From: Paracoccus shandongensis
GTDB taxonomy: Bacteria > Pseudomonadota > Alphaproteobacteria > Rhodobacterales > Rhodobacteraceae
NCBI RefSeq assembly: GCF_017315735.1
Contig: NZ_JAFLRK010000004.1
Coordinates: forward strand, 88,288 to 152,287
Length of the DNA stretch: 64,000 nt
Direction of reading: 5' to 3'
Positions 43,855-53,267 of this stretch are shown piece by piece (within the stretch, counting starts at the first letter, position 1; every line of letters begins with the position of its first letter). The notes beneath the pieces are model-generated. The model saw only the letters and a program-made list of their open reading frames with translations. It did no database searches and was not told the origin of the DNA. The position numbers and the translations under genes were made by a program.

Positions 43855-45519
43855 ATGCTACAGATCGACCGTTGGAAACGCATCCTGATCATCGGGCTGT
43901 GCATCCTGGGCATCGGCTTTGCCGTGCCCAACCTGTTCTATACCCGGGTCGAATCCCACAACGACGCCGTGGCCGAGATGGAGCGCACGGGGGTCGAGAC
44001 CCCGGAACTGGCTGCGGCCCGTGACGGGTGGCCGTCCTGGCTGCCGTCCTCGGTCGTGGCGCTTGGCCTTGACCTGCGCGGCGGCGCGCATCTGCTGGGC
44101 GAGGTCCGCGTGGCCGAGGTCTACAAGGCGCGCATGGACGCGCTGTGGCCCGAACTGCGCCGGGCGCTGGCCGACGAACGCGCGACCCTTGGCGCGGTCC
44201 GCCGCCTGCCCTCGCCCGAGGGCACGCTGAAGATCGAGATCGAGAAGCCCGAAGGCTTGACCGGCGCCACCGAAATCGTGCGCGGCTTTTCCAACCCCGT
44301 CACCACCCTGACCGGCGCGGGCCAGCAAAGCCTGGCGATCCAGGCGCAGGGCAACACCCTGACCATCCAGTTGTCGGACGCCGAAAAGGCCGCGACCGAC
44401 GACCGCACCGTCCAGCAGAGCGTGGAAATCATCCGCCGCCGCGTCGATGAGGTGGGCACCCGCGAACCCACCATCGTCCGCCAGGGGGCCGACCGCATCC
44501 TGATCCAGGTGCCCGGCATCGGATCGGCCGAGGAGTTGAAGGCGCTGATCGGCACCACCGCCAAGCTGACCTTCAATTCCGTCGTGGCGACCGGCACCAA
44601 CCCCGATGCGCGCCCCGGCGTGGGGCAGGTGATCCTGCCCGCCGCCGATCAGGAGGGCCTGTATTACACGCTGGAGGAAAGCCCCGTCGTCACCGGCGAG
44701 GAACTGACCGACGCCGTGCCCTCGACCGACCAGAACGGGATGCCCTCGGTCGATTTCCGCTTCAACCCGACCGGCGCGCGCAAGTTCGGCGCCTATACCA
44801 GCGCCAATATCGGCCAGCCCTTCGCGATCGTGCTGGACAACAAGGTGATCTCGGCCCCGGTGATCCGGCAGGCCATCACCGCCGGTTCGGGCCAGATCTC
44901 GGGGTCGATGGACTTCGACGGCGCGAACCAGCTTGCGATCCTGCTGCGCGCCGGTGCGCTGCCCGCGCAGCTGGATTTCCTTGAAGAACGCACCATCGGC
45001 CCGGAACTGGGCCAGGACAGCATCGACGCGGGCCGCCTGTCGTCGGTCATCGCGACGGCGGCGGTCGTGGCCTACATGATCGCAAGCTATGGCCTGTTCG
45101 GGGCCTTTGCCTCGATCTCGGTCATTGCCAACGTGATCCTGATCCTGTCGATCATGTCGATCATGGGGGCCACGCTGACCCTGCCTGGCATCGCCGGGAT
45201 CGTGCTGACGGTCGGCACGGCGGTCGATGCCAACGTCATCATCTATGAACGCATCCGCGAGGAATTGCGCGCGGGCAAGCGCGTGGCGAAAGCCATCAGC
45301 GACGGCTTTGACGAGGCGATGAGCGCGATCATCGACGCCAACGTCACATCCTTCATCGCGGCGGCGGTGATGTTCTTCCTGGGCTCGGGTCCGGTCAAGG
45401 GCTTTGCCGTGACGCTGACCATCGGGCTTGTCACCTCGGTCTTCACGGCCATCTTCCTGACGCGGCTGATGATCGTGTGGTGGCTGGAATGGCGCAAGCC
45501 CAAAGAACTGATCCTGTAA
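43855..45519 (+). CDS. secD: Protein translocase subunit SecD
   Basis: 554 residues, six transmembrane segments: TM1 near 9-27, the large periplasmic P1 domain (about 30-375) containing LGLDLRGGAHLLGEV, then TM2-6. Motifs LTLPGIAGIVLTVGTAVDANVIIYERIREE mark the RND-like proton path. SecDF uses the proton-motive force to pull preproteins into the periplasm. It is 34 bp after yajC and 11 bp before secF. Confidence 0.95.
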   Translation: MLQIDRWKRILIIGLCILGIGFAVPNLFYTRVESHNDAVAEMERTGVETPELAAARDGWPSWLPSSVVALGLDLRGGAHLLGEVRVAEVYKARMDALWPELRRALADERATLGAVRRLPSPEGTLKIEIEKPEGLTGATEIVRGFSNPVTTLTGAGQQSLAIQAQGNTLTIQLSDAEKAATDDRTVQQSVEIIRRRVDEVGTREPTIVRQGADRILIQVPGIGSAEELKALIGTTAKLTFNSVVATGTNPDARPGVGQVILPAADQEGLYYTLEESPVVTGEELTDAVPSTDQNGMPSVDFRFNPTGARKFGAYTSANIGQPFAIVLDNKVISAPVIRQAITAGSGQISGSMDFDGANQLAILLRAGALPAQLDFLEERTIGPELGQDSIDAGRLSSVIATAAVVAYMIASYGLFGAFASISVIANVILILSIMSIMGATLTLPGIAGIVLTVGTAVDANVIIYERIREELRAGKRVAKAISDGFDEAMSAIIDANVTSFIAAAVMFFLGSGPVKGFAVTLTIGLVTSVFTAIFLTRLMIVWWLEWRKPKELIL

Positions 45520-45530
45520 GGGGACCGCAC

Positions 45531-46511
45531 ATGGCATTCCGTCTGAAACTTGTCCCCGACCACACCAACATCAACTTCTTCCGCTGGCAGTGGCTGACCT
45601 TCGGCATCTCGGCGGTGGCGATGGTCGTCTCGGTGCTGCTGATCGCCGTGATGGGGCTGAACTTCGGCATCGACTTCAAGGGCGGCACCACGATCCGCAC
45701 CGAAAGCTCGACCGCCTTCGAGGTCGGCGATTACCGCGATGCCCTGAACGACATGGGCTTCAGCGACCTTGCCATCACCGAGGTCTTCGATCCCAGCTTC
45801 GGCGCCGACCGCCACGTCGCCATGATCCGCATCGGCACCACCGATGAGACTGGGTCGGTCACGCCCGAGCAGTTGAACGAGATCGAGGCCGCCCTGCACG
45901 AGGTCGATCCGCAGATCACCTTCGCCTCCGTCGAATCGGTCGGGCCGAAGGTATCGGGCGAGCTGATCCAGACGGCGCTCTATTCCGTGGGTGCGGCCTG
46001 CCTGGGGATCATGGCCTATATCTGGCTGCGCTTCGAATGGCAGTTCGCCATCGGTTGCGTCGCCGCGCTGATCCATGACGTGCTGCTGACGGTCGGGCTG
46101 TTTTCGCTGTTCCAGTTGAAGTTCGACCTGACCACCATCGCGGCGCTGCTGACGACGCTGGGCTTTTCCTGCAACGACACGGTCGTGGTCTTTGACCGGC
46201 TGCGTGAAAACCTGATGAAGTACAAGACGCGGCCGCTGCTGGATCTGATGAACCTGACCTGCAACGAAACGCTGTCGCGCACCATCATGACGGCGGTGAC
46301 GACCGCCATCGCCCTGACCGCGATGCTGATCTTCGGCGGCGACGTGATCCGCGACTTCGTGATCGCCATGCTGTTCGGGGTGGTCGTGGGCTGCTATTCG
46401 ACGATCTACATGGCCAAGAACATCGTGCTGTGGCTGGGCGTCAAGCGCGACTGGTCCAGGAAGGATCCGAAGCTGGCCGCATCGCCGTTCGAGAACGCGG
46501 AACGTCCCTGA
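45531..46511 (+). CDS. secF: Protein translocase subunit SecF
   Basis: 326 residues, six transmembrane segments, with GIDFKGGTTIR in the first periplasmic loop and AALLTTLGFSCNDTVVVFDRLREN in TM4-5. The start ATG 45531 gives MAFRLKLVPDHTNINFF; AAGGGGA precedes it by about 7 bp. The stop overlaps the next gene's start (TGATG). Confidence 0.95.
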   Translation: MAFRLKLVPDHTNINFFRWQWLTFGISAVAMVVSVLLIAVMGLNFGIDFKGGTTIRTESSTAFEVGDYRDALNDMGFSDLAITEVFDPSFGADRHVAMIRIGTTDETGSVTPEQLNEIEAALHEVDPQITFASVESVGPKVSGELIQTALYSVGAACLGIMAYIWLRFEWQFAIGCVAALIHDVLLTVGLFSLFQLKFDLTTIAALLTTLGFSCNDTVVVFDRLRENLMKYKTRPLLDLMNLTCNETLSRTIMTAVTTAIALTAMLIFGGDVIRDFVIAMLFGVVVGCYSTIYMAKNIVLWLGVKRDWSRKDPKLAASPFENAERP

Positions 46512-46864
46512 TGAAGCTGACACCCACCCAGTTCGGCGGGGCGGCGGCGGTCGATGGCTATGGCCCCGGCTTCTTCCGCATCAACGGAAAGGTCATCCAC
46601 GGCGCGGTGCTGGTCACGGCGGAAGGCGGTGCCCCCTGGGCGGGCCTGGACGACCGCGCGTCCCTGCTGGCGCTGGCGGGTCGGGTGGACGTGCTGTTCA
46701 TCGGCATGGGGGCAGATGTCGCCCATGCCCCCGCCGATCTGGTCGCCGCGCTGCGCAATGCGGGGGTGGCGGTCGAATCCATGGCATCCCCCACCGCCGC
46801 GCGGACCTATAACGTCACCCTGTCCGAAGGGCGGCGGGTGGCCTGCGCCCTGCTGCCGTTGTGA
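46511..46864 (+). CDS. Mth938-like domain protein (DUF498)
   Basis: 117 residues with the Mth938 fold: [74 protein letters not shown]. The same family includes NDUFAF3, a mitochondrial complex I assembly factor. In alphaproteobacteria it is regularly next to secDF. Function in bacteria is unresolved. Coupled to secF (TGATG) and ccmA (GTGA overlap). Confidence 0.87.
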   Translation: MKLTPTQFGGAAAVDGYGPGFFRINGKVIHGAVLVTAEGGAPWAGLDDRASLLALAGRVDVLFIGMGADVAHAPADLVAALRNAGVAVESMASPTAARTYNVTLSEGRRVACALLPL

Positions 46865-47487
46865 GCCTGCTTGCCGTCCATGACCTTGCCGTCGCGCGCG
46901 GCGGTCTGCGGACGGTGGAAGGCGTGTCCTTCACGCTGGACGCAGGCCAGGCCCTGATCCTGCGCGGCCCGAACGGCATCGGCAAGACGACGCTTCTGCG
47001 CACGGTCGCGGGCCTGCAACCCCCGGTGACCGGCCGGATCGAGATGCCGGACGACGCGGTCGCCTATGCCGCCCATGCCGACGGGCTGAAGGGCGCGCTG
47101 TCTGTGACCGAGAACCTGGTCTTCTGGGCGCAGGTCTTTGGCGGGGGCGATGTTTCCGCAGCACTGGCGGCGATGGATCTGGCGGCGCTGGCGGACCGCC
47201 CGGCTGCGGCATTGTCGGCGGGGCAGAAGCGCCGCCTGGGCCTTGCCCGCCTGCTGGTTTCGCGCCGCCCCTTGTGGGTGCTGGACGAACCCACCGTCTC
47301 GCTGGACGCGGCGTCCGTGGCGCGCTTTGCCGACATGGTGCGCGGGCATCTGGCGCAGGGCGGGGCGGCGCTGATCGCGACCCATATCGACCTGGGCCTG
47401 GACGCGCGGGTGCTGGACCTGACGCCCTTCCGCGCCCGGGCCGACAGCGTTGTGCGCCCCGCAGGCTTCAACGAGGCTTTCGCATGA
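46861..47487 (+). CDS. ccmA: Heme ABC exporter ATP-binding protein CcmA
   Basis: 208-residue ATPase of the cytochrome c maturation system [10 protein letters not shown] (Walker A, about 37-45), [15 protein letters not shown] (signature) and [12 protein letters not shown] (Walker B). With CcmB and CcmCD it releases holo-CcmE. The start is GTG 46861 in a GTGA overlap with the previous gene, and the stop overlaps ccmB by 4 bp. Confidence 0.93.
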   Translation: MSLLAVHDLAVARGGLRTVEGVSFTLDAGQALILRGPNGIGKTTLLRTVAGLQPPVTGRIEMPDDAVAYAAHADGLKGALSVTENLVFWAQVFGGGDVSAALAAMDLAALADRPAAALSAGQKRRLGLARLLVSRRPLWVLDEPTVSLDAASVARFADMVRGHLAQGGAALIATHIDLGLDARVLDLTPFRARADSVVRPAGFNEAFA

Positions 47488-48140
47488 TCGCCCTTTTGCG
47501 CCGCGACCTGCGGCTGGCCGTGCGCGCGGGCGGGGGCTTCGGCCTGGGCGTGGCCTTCTTCCTGATCCTCTGCGCCCTTGTCCCCTTTGGCGTCGGCCCC
47601 GACACCGCCGCGCTGCAACCGATCGCGGCGGGCATCCTGTGGCTGGGCGCGCTGCTGGCCTGCCTTCTGTCGCTGGACCGCATCTTCGCCCTGGATCACG
47701 AGGATGGCAGCCTCGACCTGCTGGCGACCTCGCCCCTGCCGCTGGAAGGGGCGGTGGCGGTCAAGGCCCTGGCGCACTGGATCACCACCGGCCTGCCGCT
47801 GATCATCGCCGCCCCTTTGTTCGGCATCCTGCTGCACCTGCCCGGCGCGGCCATTCCGGCGCTGCTGGTGTCGCTGCTGTTGGGCACGCCCGCGCTGTCG
47901 ATGCTGGGGGCCTTCGGCGCGGCCGTCACCGTGGGCCTGCGGCGCGGAGGGCTGCTTTTGTCGCTGCTGGTGCTGCCGCTCTATATCCCCACGCTGATCT
48001 TCGGGACCGAGATGATCCGGCGCGGGCAGGAGGGCGGCGACATGGCTGCGCCGATCCTGTTTCTGGCGGGAATCACGGCGGGGGTGCTGGCCGTGATACC
48101 TTTTGCCGCAGCCGCCGCGTTGCGGGTCAATCTGCGGTGA
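47484..48140 (+). CDS. ccmB: Heme exporter membrane protein CcmB
   Basis: 218-residue membrane subunit with six hydrophobic segments, starting [27 protein letters not shown]. Conserved [17 protein letters not shown] lies in the loop after TM2. It is the partner of CcmA; ATGA overlap with ccmA and 42 bp before ccmC. Confidence 0.93.
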   Translation: MIALLRRDLRLAVRAGGGFGLGVAFFLILCALVPFGVGPDTAALQPIAAGILWLGALLACLLSLDRIFALDHEDGSLDLLATSPLPLEGAVAVKALAHWITTGLPLIIAAPLFGILLHLPGAAIPALLVSLLLGTPALSMLGAFGAAVTVGLRRGGLLLSLLVLPLYIPTLIFGTEMIRRGQEGGDMAAPILFLAGITAGVLAVIPFAAAAALRVNLR

Positions 48141-48182
48141 AGCCGCTTGAGCCGCCGGGGCGCGGGCGCTAGGGGAAGAACC

Positions 48183-48908
48183 ATGTCGATCTGGGAATAC
48201 GCCAACCCCGTCAAGTTCATGCGCACCTCGGGCGCCGTCCTGCCATGGGTCGTGGCGGGGGCCGTGGTCTGCACGGTCACGGGCCTTGTCTGGGGGTTCC
48301 TCACGCCCGAGGATTACCGGCAGGGATCCACCGTCAAGATCGTCTTCCTGCACGTGCCCGCCGCGATGATGGCGATCAACATCTGGGTGATGATGCTGGT
48401 GGCGTCGCTGATCTGGCTGATCCGCCGCCACCATGTCAGCGCGCTGGCCGCCAAGGCCGCTGCCCCCATCGGCGCGGTGATGACGGTGATCGGCCTGATC
48501 ACCGGGGCGGTCTGGGGCCAGCCCATGTGGGGGACGTGGTGGGAATGGGATCCGCGCCTGACCAGCTTCCTGATCCTGCTGTTGTTCTATATCGGCTATA
48601 TCGCGCTGTGGTCGGCGGTCGAGGATCCCGACAGCGCCGCCGACCTGACGGGCGTGTTGTGCCTTGTGGGATCGGTCTTTGCGCTGCTGTCGCGATACGC
48701 CGTGTTCTTCTGGAACCAGGGCCTGCACCAGGGGGCCAGCCTGTCCGTGCAATCGGGCGAACGGATGAGCGCGGTTTACCGTTACCCCCTTTACCTGACC
48801 ATGCTGGGCTTCGGGCTGCTGTTCCTGTCGCTGATGCTGGTCCGCACCCGCACCGAAATCCGCAGGCGCCGTCTGGCCGCGCTGCAGGCAAGGGAGATGC
48901 GCGCATGA
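48183..48908 (+). CDS. ccmC: Heme transporter CcmC
   Basis: 241-residue six-TM protein that loads heme onto CcmE. It has the periplasmic tryptophan-rich motif WGTWWEWDPRLTSFLILLL (about 110-130) and flanking heme-ligand histidines (FLHVPAAMMA and NQGLHQGASLS). GGGGAAGAACC precedes the ATG. It overlaps ccmD by 4 bp. Confidence 0.95.
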   Translation: MSIWEYANPVKFMRTSGAVLPWVVAGAVVCTVTGLVWGFLTPEDYRQGSTVKIVFLHVPAAMMAINIWVMMLVASLIWLIRRHHVSALAAKAAAPIGAVMTVIGLITGAVWGQPMWGTWWEWDPRLTSFLILLLFYIGYIALWSAVEDPDSAADLTGVLCLVGSVFALLSRYAVFFWNQGLHQGASLSVQSGERMSAVYRYPLYLTMLGFGLLFLSLMLVRTRTEIRRRRLAALQAREMRA

Positions 48909-49048
48909 TTGAGCTTGGGAAATACGCGGGCGCCGTGATCGGCGCCTATGGCCTGTCGCTGGCGCTGCTGGGCGGGTTGATCTGGCAGACGCTGGCCGCC
49001 AATGCGCGCGCGCGGCGCGATCTGGAAAGGCAGGAAAACCGTGGCTAG
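48905..49048 (+). CDS. ccmD: Heme exporter protein CcmD
   Basis: 47-residue single-span protein: LGKYAGAVIGAYGLSLALLGGLIW is the membrane segment and the cytosolic tail is basic (RARRDLERQ). It stabilises CcmC/CcmE. ATGA overlap with ccmC and 8-bp overlap with ccmG. Easily missed because of size, but the composition and position are diagnostic. Confidence 0.9.
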   Translation: MIELGKYAGAVIGAYGLSLALLGGLIWQTLAANARARRDLERQENRG

Positions 49049-49580
49049 GATCTCTCCTCTTGTCGCGCTGCCGCCGCTGGCCTTTGCCGCCCTGGCGGGC
49101 ATGTTCCTGTGGGGCATGGGGCGCGACGATCCGAACGAACTGCCCTCGGCCATGGTGGGACGCCAGGCGCCCCCGGTCCCGCAGACAACGCTGCCGGGCA
49201 AGGTGCAACTGACGGATCAGATGCTGCGCCAGCCGGGCGTCAAGCTGGTGAACTTCTGGGCCAGCTGGTGCCCGCCCTGCCGGGCCGAGCATCCGACGCT
49301 GACAGAGCTGTCGAAGCAGATGCCCGTCTATGGCGTCGACCTGCGCGACACCGATGCGAACGCGCTGGCCTTCCTGACCCAGGACGGCGATCCCTTCGCC
49401 GCCATCGCGACCGATCCCAAGGGGCGCGGCGCCATCGACTGGGGCGTGACCGCCCCGCCCGAAACCTTCATCGTCGATGGAGAGGGCAGGATCCTTTATC
49501 GCTTCGCAGGCCCCCTGGTGCGCGAGGATTACACGAACCGCTTCCTGCCCGAGCTTGAGAAAGCACGGGCAGCCGAATAG
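49041..49580 (+). CDS. ccmG: Thiol:disulfide interchange protein CcmG/DsbE
   Basis: 179-residue membrane-anchored periplasmic thioredoxin that reduces apocytochrome c or CcmH. N-terminal anchor about 5-27, then VNFWASWCPPCRAEHPTL with the WCPPC active site and GVTAPPETFIVDGEG (cis-Pro region). The start is GTG 49041 with GCAGGA 6 bp upstream. ccmE, ccmF and ccmH are not in this window. Confidence 0.93.
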   Translation: MARISPLVALPPLAFAALAGMFLWGMGRDDPNELPSAMVGRQAPPVPQTTLPGKVQLTDQMLRQPGVKLVNFWASWCPPCRAEHPTLTELSKQMPVYGVDLRDTDANALAFLTQDGDPFAAIATDPKGRGAIDWGVTAPPETFIVDGEGRILYRFAGPLVREDYTNRFLPELEKARAAE

Positions 49581-49595
49581 CGCGGCACGGGCCCG

Positions 49596-49937
49596 TCAGG
49601 GGCCGTCGTTCAGGTAAGGCGTCGATTCGGCTTGCGGCTCGGCTGTCTCGTCAGAAGCCTTGGCGGTCTTGCGGCTGCGCTTGGGCTTGGCGGGTTCTTC
49701 CGGCGACGTTGCCTTGGCCTTCCTGGCCGTGCCAGGCGCTTTCGCGGATCGGCCCGACCGCGCCGCGCGCGCGGGTTGCGGCTCTGCCCCTTCGGCGGGC
49801 TGGTCTTTGCCCATGTGGGTCTTCAGTTCTTCCTCGGCCCGGGTCCAATGCTCGGCGTCGCGTCCCTCGGGGCGGCCTTCGCTTTCCCAGATCTCGTGGG
49901 CGCGCTGCCTGATCCGTTCCTGGTGGTCTTGATCCAT
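49596..49937 (-). CDS. DUF2934 domain protein
   Basis: 113 residues. Residues 1-45 form the DUF2934 domain: RIRQRAHEIWESEGRPEGRDAEHWTRAEEEL. The rest is a low-complexity Lys/Ala/Pro tail (about 50-105), reminiscent of nucleic-acid-binding tails. Function unknown; the family often lies near stress and glycogen genes, as here. Shine-Dalgarno GAGGAGAG lies about 6 bp before ATG. Confidence 0.85.
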   Translation of the reverse strand: MDQDHQERIRQRAHEIWESEGRPEGRDAEHWTRAEEELKTHMGKDQPAEGAEPQPARAARSGRSAKAPGTARKAKATSPEEPAKPKRSRKTAKASDETAEPQAESTPYLNDGP

Positions 49938-49973
49938 GGTTCTCTCCTCTGGTTTACGAAGGCGGTCCTGGCG

Positions 49974-52031
49974 TCAACGCACAAGCGCCATGACAGTTTG
50001 CCACGGCACCGGCACGGTGCCGCTGAGGGGACGGTCCTGCGCGACCTCGTCGGCCGAGGTGTCGATGCGCAGCACCCATTCGCCCTCGGGCAGGGCGAAT
50101 TCCGCATCCTCGCCCGCATTGACCACGATCAACACATTCCTGCCGCCAGGCAAGGCCTGCTGCAGGGCGAAGCAGCGCAATTCGCCGTCTTGCCAGTCGC
50201 CTTCCTCCATCGCGCCGCCGCGCGGGTGCAGCCATTCCATGACCGGGTGGCGGTCATCCGCGTCCGTCGGGGCGACGCCGAAGCGGGATTGGGCCAGCGA
50301 CACCTCCTGGCGGAAGGCCGACAGCGCCTGGACGGCCACCAGCACCTCCTCGCGCGCCTTGTCCCATTCCAGCCAGCTGATCGCATTGTCCTGGCAATAG
50401 GCGTTGTTGTTGCCGTCCTGGGTGTTGCCGATGTCGTCGCCCGCCAGGATCATTGGCACGCCCTGGCTCAGCAGCACGGTGGCCAGCATGGCGCGGACGC
50501 GGCGGATGCGCGCGGCGATGACGCCGGGATCGTCGGTCGCGCCCTCGGCCCCCAGGTTGTCGGACAGGTTGTGGTCGTGGCCGTCGCGGTTTTCCTCGCC
50601 ATTGGCGTCGTTGTGCTTGTCGTTGTAGCTGACCGTGTCCCACAGGGTGAAGCCGTCATGGGCCGCGACGAAGTTCACGGAACTGGTCGCGGGCCGGTGG
50701 CTGTGGTTGAACTGCACGGGCGATCCCGCCAGCCGTTCTGACAGCGCGGGCAGCAGGCCCGGGTCGCGGCGCCAGAAGGCACGGGTGTCGTCGCGGAACT
50801 TGTCGTTCCATTCGCGGAAGGGCCAGCGGTATCCGCCGACCTGGTATCCCCCTTCGCCGATGTCCCAGGGCTCGGCGATCAGCTTGACGCCCGACAGCAC
50901 CGGATCCTGGCGGATGGCGTTGAAGAACGACCCGTCGCGTTCAAACCCCTGCGGCTCGCGTCCCAGGGTGGATGCCAGGTCGAAGCGGAAGCCGTCCACA
51001 TGCATCGCCTCGACCCAATAGCGCAGGGAATCCATCACCATGCGCAGCACCATCGGATGGGCCACGTTCAGCGTGTTGCCCGTGCCCGTGGTGTCAAAGC
51101 CATGCCGGGGGTTGTCGGGCGACAAGAGGTAATAGGACGCGTTGTCGATGCCGCGCAGCGACATGGTCTGGCCCAGTTCGTTGCCCTCGGCGGTGTGGTT
51201 ATAAACCACGTCCAGGATCACCTCGATCCCCGCCTTGTGCAGCTTGCGGATCGCCTCCTTCACCTCGCGGATCTGGCCCGATTTCAGATAGGGCGCATGG
51301 GGGGCGAAGAAGGCCAGCGTGGAATAGCCCCAGTAATTCGACAGCCCCTTTTCCATCAGGAAACGGTCATTGGCAAAGGCGTGGATCGGCAGCAGCTCGA
51401 TCGCGGATGCGCCGATGCGTTGCAGATGCTCGATCACGGCGTCGCTGCCCAGGGCGCGGAAGGTGCCGCGATCGGCATCGGGCACGCCCGGGTGCATCTG
51501 CGTCAGGCCCTTGACATGGGCTTCATAGATCACGCTGTTCTGCCAGGGCGTGCGGATCGCGCGGTCGGTGTCCCAGTCGAACTTGGCGTCCACCACCACG
51601 GCCTTGGGCATGAAGGGCGCGCTGTCGCGTTCATCGAAGCTCAGGTCGTCCGCGCCCACCTGATAGCCGTGCAGGGCGTCGTCCCATTGGATCTGGCCGC
51701 GCAACTCGCGGGCATAAGGGTCCAGCAGCAGCTTGTTGGGGTTGAAGCGGTGGCCCTGTTCGGGCTGATAGGGGCCGTGGACGCGATAGCCATAGACCTG
51801 TCCCGGCATGATGCCGGGCAGATAGCCGAACCAGATCCCGCCCTCCATTTCCGGCAGGTCCAGCCGGTGCAGTTCGTGCCGGCCCGATTCGTCGAACAGG
51901 CACAGCTCGACCTGCGTGGCGTGGTCCGAGAACAGGGCGAAGTTCGTGCCTTCGCCCAGGAACTCCGCGCCCAGGATGTCGGGGCGCATGACGCTTTGAT
52001 CGAACGAGGGGGCTTGCTTCATGTCGTGCAT
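49974..52031 (-). CDS. glgX: Glycogen debranching enzyme GlgX
   Basis: 685-residue GH13_11 isoamylase-type enzyme that removes short branches from glycogen after phosphorylase action. N-terminal CBM48 (about 20-120: [23 protein letters not shown]), then the catalytic barrel with [12 protein letters not shown] (nucleophile Asp), [14 protein letters not shown] (acid/base Glu) and [12 protein letters not shown] (third acidic residue). I chose ATG 52031, 13 bp after the glgC stop; GTG 52055 and ATG 52022 are alternatives. It is last in treZ-treY-glgC-glgX. Confidence 0.93.
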   Translation of the reverse strand: MHDMKQAPSFDQSVMRPDILGAEFLGEGTNFALFSDHATQVELCLFDESGRHELHRLDLPEMEGGIWFGYLPGIMPGQVYGYRVHGPYQPEQGHRFNPNKLLLDPYARELRGQIQWDDALHGYQVGADDLSFDERDSAPFMPKAVVVDAKFDWDTDRAIRTPWQNSVIYEAHVKGLTQMHPGVPDADRGTFRALGSDAVIEHLQRIGASAIELLPIHAFANDRFLMEKGLSNYWGYSTLAFFAPHAPYLKSGQIREVKEAIRKLHKAGIEVILDVVYNHTAEGNELGQTMSLRGIDNASYYLLSPDNPRHGFDTTGTGNTLNVAHPMVLRMVMDSLRYWVEAMHVDGFRFDLASTLGREPQGFERDGSFFNAIRQDPVLSGVKLIAEPWDIGEGGYQVGGYRWPFREWNDKFRDDTRAFWRRDPGLLPALSERLAGSPVQFNHSHRPATSSVNFVAAHDGFTLWDTVSYNDKHNDANGEENRDGHDHNLSDNLGAEGATDDPGVIAARIRRVRAMLATVLLSQGVPMILAGDDIGNTQDGNNNAYCQDNAISWLEWDKAREEVLVAVQALSAFRQEVSLAQSRFGVAPTDADDRHPVMEWLHPRGGAMEEGDWQDGELRCFALQQALPGGRNVLIVVNAGEDAEFALPEGEWVLRIDTSADEVAQDRPLSGTVPVPWQTVMALVR

Positions 52032-52044
52032 GGTCAATCCAGGT

Positions 52045-53178
52045 TCAGGCCACATCGCGCGGATGCAGGGCAGTGCCCTGGCGCGCGGGCAGGATCGTGG
52101 GGATGCGCAGCGCCTCGCGCCGGTCCAGCATGGCCTGCGTGATCAGCACCGTGCGGCCTTCGCGGCGGAACCAGCGGGCGTCCTCGTCGGGGTCTTCGCC
52201 CGCGACCAGACCATGCGGGATCCGGGTGCCGGGCGCGACAATGGTGCAGGTCAGCCGCGCCGATGGCGGCACCACCGCGCCGGGCATCATCACGCTGCCG
52301 CGCGCCAGATACCATTCGGCTGCGGGCGAGATGCGCGGCAGACGCGCCGGCTGGGCGGCCACGAAATCCAGATGCGCCTGGCGCAGGGCGTCCAGCGTGC
52401 CCACGTCGCGCCAATAGGGCAGCCCGCCCGGACCGGCGGGCAGGCGATAGGCCATGGCCAACCCTTGCGCCACGGCGGCGGGAATGACCTCGTGCCCGAA
52501 ATCCAGCGACTCGATGCCGGGGCCGAACAGCGCGTCCCGCAGCCAGGCCGCGTCGAAGACATAGATGCCCATCGACACCATGGCGCGGTCGGGCTCTCCC
52601 GGGATGGCGGGGGGATTGGCGGGCTTTTCCAGGAAGGAGAGGATGCGGCCGCTGTCGTCGGTCTGCATCACGCCGAAACCGCTGGCCTCGGTCCGGGGCA
52701 CCACGTCCACCGCCACCGTGACGCCCGCGCCCGATGCGCGATGCGCCGCGATCAGCCCGGCATAATCCATGTCATAGATGTGGTCGGCCGCCAGCACCAG
52801 CACCTGGTCGGCGCCCCAGTCCTGGACCTGCCGCCAGTTGTGGCGCACCGCGTCGGCGGTGCCCAGGTAGCGGTCGCGCCCGTCGCGCAGCAGCAGCGCG
52901 CCCGGCGCGAAATGCCCCCCCCAGCGGGCGGGCAGGTGGTGGTTCAGCGTGGCGGGCGCGAATTGCGTCGCCACCAGCAGCCTGTCCAGCCCCGACCGCA
53001 CTACGTTCGCCATGGCGAAGTCCACGATCCGGTTGCGGCCCGCGAAGGGCACGGCGGGCTTGCTCTCAGAGGCGGTCAGGTCATGCAGCCGGGTGCCCTT
53101 GCCGCCCGCCAGCAGGATGGCGGCGACGCCGCGGTCGGGATGGGTCAGTCTGGACAACGATGGCTGCTGGTCTGTCAC
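52045..53178 (-). CDS. glgC: Glucose-1-phosphate adenylyltransferase GlgC
   Basis: Makes ADP-glucose for glycogen or alpha-glucan synthesis. 377 residues, shorter than the ~420 of typical bacterial GlgC. N-terminal nucleotidyltransferase: ILLAGGKGTRLHDLTASESKPAVPFAGRNRIVDF, AADHIYDMDYAGLI, SGFGVMQTD and YWRDVGTLDALRQAH. The C-terminal beta-helix is shortened. Start GTG 53178 with AAGGA about 9 bp upstream. glgA and glgB are not in the window. Confidence 0.88.
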   Translation of the reverse strand: MTDQQPSLSRLTHPDRGVAAILLAGGKGTRLHDLTASESKPAVPFAGRNRIVDFAMANVVRSGLDRLLVATQFAPATLNHHLPARWGGHFAPGALLLRDGRDRYLGTADAVRHNWRQVQDWGADQVLVLAADHIYDMDYAGLIAAHRASGAGVTVAVDVVPRTEASGFGVMQTDDSGRILSFLEKPANPPAIPGEPDRAMVSMGIYVFDAAWLRDALFGPGIESLDFGHEVIPAAVAQGLAMAYRLPAGPGGLPYWRDVGTLDALRQAHLDFVAAQPARLPRISPAAEWYLARGSVMMPGAVVPPSARLTCTIVAPGTRIPHGLVAGEDPDEDARWFRREGRTVLITQAMLDRREALRIPTILPARQGTALHPRDVA

Positions 53179-53267
53179 CGGGACGGTCCTTTTTTCAAGG
53201 GAAAGGGGCCCGCCTGAAGCCGACCCGTTCCAGCAACCGCCGCAACGCCGGATTGTTCCGGCAGCCC